From assembly GCA_023052935.1 (NCBI GenBank), contig CM041294.1, positions 96,913,616 to 96,977,615 on the forward strand: DNA of 64,000 nt, written 5' to 3'. The notes under the pieces were generated by a model. It worked only from the letters and a program-made list of their open reading frames with translations. It made no database searches and was not told the origin of the DNA. This DNA is from Piezodorus guildinii (Eukaryota > Arthropoda > Insecta > Hemiptera > Pentatomidae). Below, piece by piece: positions 11,714 through 23,300 of the stretch. Numbering within the stretch: the first letter of the stretch is position 1; each line of letters begins with the position of its first letter. The position numbers were made by a program, and so were the translations under genes.

Positions 11714-12646
11714 GAGGTGTGCCTGGTGGAGGGAGAGTTTGGCCCATCGGGGAGCAGCCGCAGCTTGGACCAGATGAGCAGCAGCAGCAGGAGCTCCACG
11801 CCGTTCCAGTTCCCGACCCTGGCAGGCCTAGCAGGACTCTACGGTGAGAGCGTGCTGAGCCTGCTGCAGGCCCACGAGGCGCTGGGGGTCAGGTGCAGTG
11901 TCTGCCTGGCCGGCTTTCCCTCTCCCTGGCTCCTCGACCAGCACATCGCCCTCCAGCACCCCGGCCACGGCGGTCCCGAGCCGCTCAGGGATGACAAGCC
12001 CTTCAGGTGCGACCAGTGTGGGCAGAGCTATCGCTATCGCTCAGCATATCTCAAGCATCGCGAGCAGAACCACAGGGCCAGGTTACCTGCTGACAAGCTC
12101 TTCACCTGCGACGTCTGCGGCATGCAGTTCCGGTATCTCAAGTCCTTCAAGAAGCATCGCTTGAACCACACCCTCGAGAGGATCCAGAACAGCCCAAGGA
12201 GGGGTTCGGATCGAGAGAAGGAGGACGATGAAGAGAGGAGAGAAGAAGTGACCAGCTCGAACGAGGCTGTTGGACGGCCTGCAGAGGGTTCAGACCAGGA
12301 CGACACCGTGGACTCTGCAGAAGGAGGAGAGTCCTCCCTGATTGGACTGCTGCAGCTCGGGGAGAGGCAGAGACCTCCCAGGTCCTTTGCTTGTCCTTTC
12401 TGCGGCAAGTGCGTGAGGTCGAAGGAGAACCTGAAGTTACACGTGCGCAAGCACACTGGAGAGCGACCTTTTGCCTGCCTGTTCTGCGGACGAGCATTTG
12501 GGGGGAAGAGCGACCTTACGAGGCACTTGCGCATCCACACGGGGGAGCGCCCGTATCACTGCGAGATGTGCGGTAAGTGCTTCGCCAGGGCCGACTACCT
12601 CTCCAAGCACCTCACCACCCACATACATCAAGGTCAACACCGATAA
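11714..12646 (+). CDS. C2H2 zinc-finger terminal exon with six fingers
   Basis: The acceptor tgtgcttgcag ends at 11713 and the exon opens in phase 0 with EVCLVEGEFG; the stop TAA ends at 12646, giving about 310 residues. Six C2H2 fingers, numbered from the upstream in-frame ATG at 11684: C71/C74/H87/H92, C109/C112/H125/H130, C142/C145/H158/H162, then a long acidic/basic linker (about 165-232), then C237/C240/H253/H257, C265/C268/H281/H285 and C293/C296/H309/H313. The last three are tandem with TGERPF/TGERPY linkers, a DNA-binding array. A Ser-rich stretch precedes the fingers. Strongly GC-rich against its surroundings. Upstream exons are not in the window; it may share a 5' part with the exon at 81-680. 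I do not recognise the specific gene. Confidence 0.87.
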   Translation, partial: EVCLVEGEFGPSGSSRSLDQMSSSSRSSTPFQFPTLAGLAGLYGESVLSLLQAHEALGVRCSVCLAGFPSPWLLDQHIALQHPGHGGPEPLRDDKPFRCDQCGQSYRYRSAYLKHREQNHRARLPADKLFTCDVCGMQFRYLKSFKKHRLNHTLERIQNSPRRGSDREKEDDEERREEVTSSNEAVGRPAEGSDQDDTVDSAEGGESSLIGLLQLGERQRPPRSFACPFCGKCVRSKENLKLHVRKHTGERPFACLFCGRAFGGKSDLTRHLRIHTGERPYHCEMCGKCFARADYLSKHLTTHIHQGQHR

Positions 12647-14545
12647 ATGCCGTCGAACAAGTATTAACCTCTCTTAATCTATTTCTCTCTTCATATCTCT
12701 TTGTTTCGATATCGGAGGTAGCGGAAACCTCTTAGAGTTCATCTGTTTTGGATCTTGACAAAGCAGGAGTACACTTAGGATAAGTATATTTAGCATAAAT
12801 TTGGTATATGGCCTGGAATTATTGTGATGGTTTGGGGATAGGGGTTTTAAGAGACAATCATCGGTGATTAAGTACAATAAGGAATAATGTATAAAGTTTA
12901 GCATGAGATAAATAAGAAAATGTGATAAGTAACGGCTGGTGGATGAAACGATATAATTTCAATCTAGCACAATCTGAATAGTTAATAAATTAGTTAAATT
13001 GATCGGAAATGAAACGTTATTTTTTAAAACTAAGCCCTCCTACTATTACTAATACTGACTGCCGTAGCTACTTCCAGTTTTGCGGTTGGTATGAAACAAA
13101 TTGTAAATTACTACCTCATCATAAATATAATAGTAAAATAAATTGTCTCAAACAAAAAACCGAATGAACCTCATAAATAATTTTATCAGAAGATAAATTA
13201 TATATTGATATGATCTATTAGGAAAATTTCGATCTATTCAGTTTTTAACGTAATCTCGAAAAGCCGGTTGTCGATTGATTTTAAATATTAAAGTATTTAT
13301 TTAAATTATAAAGGGAATCATAAGAAGCGTCTAGTCAATAAAGAAAAATTATAAAAAAATATATTGTACATAAATATATGATATAAAAAATTTAAAGTAA
13401 AATTATAAAATGGAATTGTAAAGAATGTTTTTAGTTTTAATGAAATTGTAATATTTTAAAAAAGTCTAATCATGTATTATATAACGATTGTGAATATGTT
13501 TTAAAGAGGATATATTTGTTTTGTACAGAATGATATGATGATAACGTATGTATTTATCTATGTATGTAAATTTCAACGGAAGCTAAAGGGTGGTCCATAT
13601 CCATCAGTTTCATTTTATCTTGTATCATTTTAGTTTATTAATATTTTAGCTTTAATCTGATGTAATAATAATGTTTCATTATTTTGAGGCAAGGGCTGGT
13701 TTCTATCCCACCCTCGCCCAGCCACATTTCCACTCTCTTCAACAACTACACATTATTTACATTCAAATTATTTAATGTTATCTGGTGTATATCTTGAAGG
13801 GCTCTACAATAAGTAAAAAAAAAAAAAAAAAAAATTGGCTATGTGATATTTATCGGTAACCGAATTGTGATAGAACGAATTTGGTATTGTCTAGTAAAGT
13901 ATGCTGTGAGCATCATGTTAATTTTTGTGTTGGTTTATCGAAAGATAGCGCCACTTGTGATAAGGATAAAATATGAGTGCATTAAAGTGTGATATAGATA
14001 TAAGAATAGTTAGTTTAAAGAGCGTTCTCAAGGAGGCGCTGGTCAAGGCAAAATGAACTCTTGATAGGGTTGCTCTCGCCTCCCGCTTGTCGTCTTTAGC
14101 CCTCTCATCAATGTAAACTTATCTCTAGAAGAATTTTTCAATTTGGATGTGATGTACTAGTGAGATAAACTATTAGATTTTTATTTTGTTTTATTTTTCT
14201 TGAAAAAATATGTATAGTTGTCTATGTGATCTACAAAGAGAAAGCCTTTTCAAACTTATTCTTCCACGATGGTGGTCATTGTTTTTAGCTATCGTGTTAT
14301 TTGTTACATGTGTTTTATATATCTATATCAAATGAGTGATCATCTATTTCCCTTTTCTCTCGTACAAAGACTGTCAACACCAAATTTTTGGGTAGCAAAC
14401 TTTTTAAAAGTATTGCTGATTCACTATTTCACAGGAAACAGTTGTTAGTAAATGTTATGCACCGACTGAAAATGGACCTCAAAAGTGTGGTTATTGTGTT
14501 GGGACTAATTTTAAATGAATTAGAATGTGATATGGTGCTAGTAGA

Positions 14546-14579
<34 letters not shown>

Positions 14580-17343
14580 TCAACACACCCCCTCCATTTT
14601 ATAACGCAATTTCGTTGTGATATTTTAATAAATTGATGTTTCTTACTAATTGTAGTCAAATCTCTTAAATGTGTATATTATAGATAGCTTTAAGATTCGA
14701 TTTGGAGTTGTTTTATTAATAATAGTATTTATGTAATTATTGTCATTTTGAAGGTTGATGATTGAAGGCGATTCAGAGACTGGCTGTGGATTTGTATTTT
14801 TTATAATTAACTAAGAAATGTGATCAAAAGCTAATAATTGTAGATTTGATAAAATAGAATGATAACGGTCGTTTATATAGAGTTACGTTTTCAGCGGCAA
14901 ACTGAAAGCTGTCGGCAGGTCTTAAAGAAGACTTTATCAATTACTGTCTTCATTCTTTTTCCAAAAGTAATTTATTTACAATTTTTAAAACTAGAATTAA
15001 ATTTATTCACAGCCTATAAATAAATAAATACAATTTTTATTGTTGCCATCCTGCCATTGTCATTGTGTAGTAAACTTCTTTTTTAAAGGCAATAACTCTT
15101 TATTAGTCTGATAATTATTCAGTCAAATGTTACATTATCTAACAAAAAAAAAAAAAAAAAAATATTAAAAAAAAATAAACATAAAAATCAGTAAAATTGT
15201 TTTGAAATATTTTAAATAAAAGGGATTTCAGCTATTTCACTAATATAAAAATCTTTCTTGTACATTGTTTGCACCACTTGTTCTGTTTTTGATGAAACTG
15301 ATTTTAATGAACACTGCCAAATTAGGAAAGCAAGGCTAAAACAAAGACAGATTGTATTTTTATTTTTATTACATATCATATTTCGTGCTCTTTCTCTATG
15401 AAATTTTTTTTGTTTTCAATAGACCAATTATTTAAATGCAATGAATAATATATATTTTAAAAGTCATCTTACTTAATCATTTGTTATTAATTCATTTTTA
15501 TAATTGTCGTCTCCGGTAATCCTCAAATTAATTACTTTTTGCAAAATATTGATTTTTTTTTTAAATTTAATTCCATTCTTATAAGTAATATAAAAAAATA
15601 TATATAATATTGTATAATATAAAAATGATTTGATTTGTATTGTTGTGTAATTACTTGGAGAGGTAATGACGGGAGACGACCATTTGCGAATTATATTCTT
15701 TTATTCAATTTTGTTAAATAATCTCCTAATTTTGTATTATTATGATTTATTTACTAGTAGTTTCAATGCACTGTTTAATATCATTATTTAGTAAATTGGT
15801 GAAATTACAAAAATGTTATGTTATGTTATATATATGTATATTTACACATTAACATAAATGTACAAGAGATGTAAATCCGAAAAGCAGCTCAGTTTAGAAA
15901 CTAAACTTTGAATAGTGAAAATTGATACTTAAGTCGTTTAGCTTTGTCGTCAAAGTCTCTTATATAAAAAAAAAAAATATATATTAAAAGAAAAAAAAAG
16001 TAAATTAAATGTTTTGTAAATATATATTTTGATATTTATAAAATATGTTTATATGATATATATAATTATCATATAAATTGAAAAAAAAAATTAATATATG
16101 TGTAATTGAGATCTCAGATTCATTTCTATTTGAAACGTTGCAGCTTTTTCAGTGTTTAATTGAATTGACATGAATTGAAGAAAAGGATAGAATTTTATTT
16201 GCTCTAGGCATTTCACCTTTAAGATACTATCGACTGCTCAACCAAAACATACTTAACATCTTAAGGGCAAATGAAAAATGTCAATTTTCATTATATTCTT
16301 AATACAAAATTAGAAAATTAAAGAAATCTTTTGTGTCTAGACGTTTAAATTAAATTAAATGTAACAATATATATTCTAATTGTCGTACCATTTATATGTT
16401 GTTTCAACAATAGCAATTCATTCAAATCACTTTACAAGTTTTATATTTATGATATCTTCGAAATATTGTTATATTCATTTCTTTCATTAATAAACATTTA
16501 TTTTTTTAAAATAATTTATTTTAATTACAAAAAAAAATTGTCTGTTTTGTTATTAGTGTAGGTAAATATATTTTGTATTTATATTTATATTTTGGGGAGA
16601 AAGATTGTGTACAGCTGCTCAAATTTAAACTTTTGTTGGCGTTCTGATAAAATGTACAAATTTATATATTGGATAAAAACTTTCATTTTAGCTGTTTCAA
16701 TATGAAATACCTCATAACGTCTTTAAAAGAAAGAAAAAAAAACTACAAGGCAATAGTTGATGTACAATTTGTTACCTACCTCATGTAAAAAATTTTAATA
16801 ATATATGAAAACTTTTGCACAGTAAATGTCTATTTCGATGTGTACAGTCAATTTTGGTAGATTTTGGGATTCGCTCATCTAGTCAGAGCTCAATCAAAAA
16901 TAAAGTTGATGTAGTAATATGGTCGGCATGGCGCCAATGTGGTCCTCATGGCGACAATACGATTGGCATGGCACCAAAGATGTTTGGTGCTACTTGGTAT
17001 AAATATACTGTTGCATTTCATTTCTGGTTGTATCTTTTCATAAAGGGTAGTTTGATAAATGTAAACTAATTGTTGTAAATGTGATTAAACATCTAGATTC
17101 CAATAATTGTAAATGAGATTCCATTTGTGCACATTTGCTCCAGAACCAACTTTATTAAATGTTTCCTTCTTGACTTACAGTTAACAGTTAACTTGCCACT
17201 ATGCTCTGTTCTAAATGTACGCATTATAATAATGAATGAACGCTTTAAATAATGACAAGTGTATTTATTTTATCTTTACCTTTTACAATAAGTACAATAT
17301 TTACAAAATTATTATCACCTACTACCTCCTTCCTACTACCGCC
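12647..17343. other. AT-rich 3' UTR/intergenic DNA between convergent genes
   Basis: Lies between the plus-strand zinc-finger exon and the minus-strand end of TIMMDC1. No coding signal. Contains poly(A) runs (13815-13835, 14551-14577, around 15144) and a short ~20-bp tandem repeat, three units of a motif like catggcgccaat, at about 16920-16978. The frames at 14388 and 16815 are artefacts of these repeats. Confidence 0.6.
17264..17269 (-). terminator. Probable poly(A) signal of TIMMDC1
   Basis: AATAAA on the minus strand about 75 bases downstream of the TIMMDC1 stop codon, the expected place for a short 3' UTR. Confidence 0.6.
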
Positions 17344-20300
17344 TCACTGAGTGTCTTTCACGAGCCTGTCGTGGCCCTGTAAAATAACTCGATGTTCTTC
17401 ATCCAATAACGTATTTTCTGTGGCTTCTTTTATGTACCTAAAAAGTTGATGTTATAAATTTAGTTTATTCTCATAGTATAAAAAAATAATAATAATAAAA
17501 GAGATGAAGAATAACTAGAGGTAAGTAAAAATACGCCCGCCTGCTTCCCCCACTACTGGCATCCCTACCCAACACCTCTAAACGCGGGAATGTTCCTGCA
17601 CCTTCAATGGGCTTCCAGGACAAAAAGCCTCGTTTATATTTGATTCACCCATGTACAATACCATTATAGTTTTGTTGCTATTCTTTTTGGATATTTAAAA
17701 AAAAAAATAGTCACCTTTTTTTGATTAAACAAAAATATCAAGAGAAAAATAATACAAATAAAAAAATGCATGATTATATACTAGAAATGTTTACTTGGAA
17801 TTGAAAAAATATATAATTAATAAAAATAAATAATATATATAAAAATCTGGTGCGCAGAACACATGACTTTTACTTACCTTTGTTGTTAAAGGCAATATAA
17901 GAACTTTTAAATACGTTTGGAGATGAAAATATATTGTTAAAAAATTAATTGCGTTGAGTTCAATTGAAACATGTGTTTTATTAAAAAATCTAATATACAG
18001 TAAACCCTCGTTTTAACGAACTCCAAGGGGCCAACAAATTCTCTGTTTGTTATAAAAGAATTTGTTATATCCGAAAAATATATTGCATGTATATTATATG
18101 TCTTGGTATAAATTCAGGTGGTTAAAAAGACATATTTTCAATACAGCATTCGCTTTCAGGCACATGTTTATTTAGAAACTACAAAAGCAGTTAAAACTAT
18201 GCACACAATGTACACATATCTATCTTATTTCACATTTTACATAATACTTTAAGATTAACATAATCCATCATTCAAAATACAAAACTTAAAAAGGAACTTA
18301 CAATGTCAAAATCACAGCAATTCATATAAAGTTGAAATGATAATTTTTTTTTTTTGCACATCCCGATGAAGACACAACGGAGACATCGATTTTATCTTTA
18401 TTAGCAGAAAATTTTCACAATCGCGCTTTCCCTTGCTATATATTTCATTTATAAGTAAGTGTAAAAATAGATAGAAAGTATAATTTATAAATAAATTAAT
18501 TATTCTATTGATAATACATTACTTGTCATCAATCTTGTTATTCAAGTACATCTAGATTGAGTTCTTATGACTATCACATACTCAACCCATTCATGAAATA
18601 TATAGTAAATGAAAGTAATGAAATTATGAAAATTTTCAAGTTGATTAAGATGGAGGTTCTCAACTCTTAGATTTCATATTAATTTTTACTTTTACTTACC
18701 TATACATGAAATATCGTGGAAATTTTCTAATTCCAGTTTTCGACAGAAATACACGTTTTATGGTCCCCTAAGTAAAAATGACCAAGTCTCGCAAAAAGGT
18801 CTGTGTGTCCGTGTGTATGTGGTAAGACTAGCCAAAAGTCGTAGGAACTGAAATGTCATATTTAGGACAACTATACGCCCGAAGGCGTTACAGCAACTTT
18901 TTCCCTAAAATCAGCTAACAGAAGAGCCACTTTATACCATGCACTTAGCACCTTTTTATGATTTTCTCGAAAACGGCTCTTACGATTTTAAAAATTACTA
19001 TGTTATACACAAAGTTGTAATGTGGTAGGAAGTGATGAAAAACGGATAAAATCAAGTGATAGATATCTATTTTATGTTATTTAATCTAAAACATATGTTT
19101 ATAACGAATCTAAATATAATTATTTAAATATCTTTGAACTCTATTTATTAGTTCTTAAATTGATTTTAACAACCGAGATAAGTGAAAGTAAGTGTGTTGA
19201 CCGCACCAGATTTTTTTTTAATGATATTGCATTTTATATTGTGATAGATTAATAGAGTGTTCAGGCCCCAAAAGCTTCTAAAAATCGTTTAATACATTTT
19301 TGAATAAGACATGATACAATTGTTGTGTTACTAAATAAAGCCTTACATTTAAGAATGTTATATATAGTAAAGGCTAGCCTAGCTATTACGTTATACAAAA
19401 TGATTTAGAACGGAAGACTAAATACCTTTGCCTCTTTCGGTATTGCTGTTCCTGAAGCTGGTAGATGTCGTCATAAGAGTGGCCGGTAAACCTCAGGATG
19501 TTCAAGCTGAGACTGCCACCAGCCAGGCCTATCATCGCTCCTGAACCCACCAAGTGACATTCAGAAATTTAATAAATTCAGTATATAAAGTAACTAATGC
19601 TAACTACCAAAGTTGAAGAATCATTAATCTATTATCTTAGTTTCAATTTTCTGATATTGAAGTGTATAATTGAATTATATAATTGTTTAGAACTTTCTCT
19701 TCTATTTAAAATTTATTTATTATTGTGAGAGAAGATAGTTCAGAGTGCAGTCAAAGAAATAATCAATTAAGAAAAACTTAATAGACTGGTGCCGACGTAA
19801 GTTTTTCTTAATTGTGTGTTCTTTTGACTGCACTCTGAACTAACTTCTCTCACTTACTCACAAAGTCAACCATTCTCACTTCACTTTATTTATTTTTACA
19901 TTAATAAAAATCTATCCTTATCTATTTACGTTTCGAGGTCTATAATGCCTCATCTTCAGAAATATTATATATATAGTTTTCAGCAAAGAAAGTTCTAAAC
20001 AATCTATATATATGTATATATAAAAATCTCGTGTCACAATGTTTGTTCGCGATAAACTCTGAAATTACTGAACCGACCATGATCAAACTTCGTAAGTATC
20101 TGTTATTTGGTCCAACTTGAATGATAGGATAGTTTTTATTACTATTCTAAATGGTTAAAAATTATATTTCTCTAAAACGTAAAATAAAATTTGTTTAACT
20201 GTGGCAACAACTGGCTAAACATGGTAACCTTCCCATATGTGATTATTAATTAAAAGTATAATTGTGTGTTGATTGTTTCAATGCCTTCTTATTTATAAAA

Positions 20301-23300
20301 TATACATTCACATTATAGTTTCCAGTTATAATAAAATACATATTAGTTGGCGAAGAGGATCCTGGATTACTGGATCCTAAAAAAACACGTTTTTTTCTGG
20401 AGGAAGACTTCACCCACAATTGAAGAAAATACGTATCTAAGTTGCAAAGGAGTATGATGATATACAAAGGTTATGTTTAAAAGATAAAACGATGTTATAG
20501 AATAATTCGGATGTGACTACTTGGTACTGGTATGTTATTATAACATAGAGTAAATAAAATTGATATAACCAGAAAATCGAGTGAAATGGGACTTTCTTTT
20601 ATAAATATAGAAGAAGATTATAGTTACTAATCATAAATGCATTTATGAAAATTTAAATAAAGACCAAATAAAATATATTCGCGAGCAAAGCTGCGCGGGT
20701 TACAGCTAGTTATATAATAATATATCATCGATTGGAATGAGGAAAACTTATTTATATTGGTCAACAAAATTAAGTGAATGGGTGTGATTATGATGGAGTA
20801 ATTGAGACATTGATTTCAAAAAAGTACTAACGAATATTTTTTATGAAAATGATATTTAAACATGCAAAAGCTTTAAAAAAAAATAATGCCATTCAGAAAT
20901 GCAATTATTTTCAAAAAGTACAATATACATATTAAAATTTTATTCCAAAATATTTCCTTTCATAACATTTAAATAATGTTATTAATAGAGTAAATAAACA
21001 ATTTTAGAATTGTTATAATGAGAAAAGAAGGAGTAGCGTGGCCTAGTGGATAGAGCATTAGGCTTCTGTTCTCTGGGTCCCAGGTTCGAATCCCGGCTAA
21101 GACAGAATTATTTATTCTGTTATTTCAGCTGTGGAGTGACCCTGGGGTAGGGTGTGTAGTGGTCTAGGGCACACCTAGCATCTATAAAGTTGGTACCGAA
21201 ATAGGAGGAAAAAAACTCTGGCAGCTGAGCGTGAAATATATTTTTGTATGTGTAAATTTCTTTTTTATTTGTTTTCTCCTTTAATTAAATACAAATGTTT
21301 TCTTTCTTTATTATATAGGTAATTTTATGTTTGTAGTATATTTGTAAAGCCAGAATTTGATTTTTTTTTTTTTTTTTTTTTTTAATAACTTATAAGAACT
21401 TATATGATTTAGGTTTCTAAAGGGACATAACAAAATTCTATAATGTATTTGTACACAATTGGGAGTTGAATGGTTTATAGGATAGAGCACTAGTTTACTG
21501 TTCTCTGGGTTGGTTTCAAATCCTAGCTGTAGCAGACAAATAATTTATTCTGTAATTGGAGTTGAAGAGTAACTCTCACAACCGTATCCTAACCAATGGC
21601 TACATTATAGTAAAATGATTATACTAACCCAGCGTCGCTCCCACTATTACTCCACGCAGTCCATAATTTATCCTGTAGACTGTACCACTAATCATACCTG
21701 CGATGATGAAATTGAAGACTGATGCCTCATTTCGGTAAGCGTGTATAGCTGTCACGAAGGAACTGAAACGTTGAAAAGATTATTATCACATGAGTTTCCA
21801 AAACCCAATTCGAAAAAAATTGTATTATTATCAAATGAGTCATCAAAAACCAACTCTTCTCTTATCTTTAATAAATTGACAAACATTGTAATACCCCCTC
21901 AAACAATCACAAAAAATTGTTATTTTGTTAGGTAGACTAAAACATATATATTAATTATTGTATCAAGTATGCTAGCAACCACGTTTAAGATTGACATATC
22001 TGATTTGGAATCTTGTGTATATACATGGTGGCTCAATTTTGGATGCAGAGCAAAGAAGGTAGAAAAAGAGGGTTGTTCTGAGTGTACTGTTGAAGAGTAA
22101 GGTAAAGGAGGGCTGCTCATTGAGAGTGGGTTCATTGAGAGAAGAATTGAAATCCTACTTCCAAACTCATGTATCGATAGACTTGTAAGCCTGCATACCA
22201 TTATATTACTTTTGTAAGTTTTGGTTATATGAATATATCATTAAATTATTTATTTTTTTTATTGAAAATAATGATGTAATTGATAAGGGTTTTATATTAA
22301 TTATTACGTAGTCTTGGCTAAGGTTAGATTGCTTATATTTAATTTGAACATATTACAATATATAAAAAATTAAATTAAATTAAATGCTATTATAAAATTG
22401 AAAATATAAAACTTGTTGTTTGTCATTGTCCATTTGGCACTGTTGGTCCGTATTTCTTTGCTCTTCAGCTGATGTCTTAATTTTTCTTTTATAATAATGC
22501 ACTAGTTTGATGGCTTGAGTTCCTCGCTGCTTGGTGGCTTCAGGCAAAAGACACCAAAACATGCCCGGTTAATCCTGATCTACTGTGCATTTCCATTCTC
22601 TTTTCTGATTGGCTATTCTTTTCGCGTCTCCTTAATCTTCATTCCTTATTATTTATACCTACTTAATATATCACAACAATATATATCAATAAAATCCAGC
22701 AAAACTTTTAAATATACTGGTAAAATTATGAGAAATACTTTAACAAAGGAAATTAAGTGTATATGTTGGAAAATTATTATGAAAACACCTAAAAATATGA
22801 TTTACCTATAAAAAACTATTGCTTTTAAATGAGGAACACTGAAATATTAAAGATTGATACATATCTCTGCTAATCTACTAAACCCTTGGTGATAGGGAAG
22901 TTGATTTCCTAAAGGTACTAAAAGACACTTTTAACGAAATTAGCATTTTAATATAATTGCATTATAATTATTCAGTTGTGTCATAGACATCCTATTTTAA
23001 GTAAAACAACCACCCAAATCCTTTAAAACTGCAATTATTTTCTGAAGGTACTAATTACTCCAACCAGAAGGAAATGTATACAGTGTCGACCGAGAATGAT
23101 GCACTCTTAATGGAATGAGAGATATGGCGAACGATCGTGTCAAATACAGAAGATGGAACAAGACTAAACCTCAATGCCTTGCGACAGTATGAGAGTAGGG
23201 GAAGGAGGAGAACTAATTACACAATCAATTTCGTTCCAATACTGAAAAATTACTTTCTATAACCTAAAACTTATTAATACAGAACAATAATGATTCTAGA

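Noticed and set aside
12034..12540. Long minus-strand frames opposite the second zinc-finger exon
   Set aside because: Serine/arginine-rich antisense shadow of the finger codons.
14388..14636. Small frames around 14.5 kb
   Set aside because: Carried by a poly(A) run and AT-rich DNA; no codon-like composition.
16815..17069. 84-codon plus-strand frame
   Set aside because: Partly a 20-bp tandem repeat; no similarity or splice context, and it lies just beyond the 3' end of TIMMDC1.
21070..21100. A functional tRNA gene at the A/B boxes
   Set aside because: The cloverleaf is not completed after the T arm and the sequence continues into a SINE body.
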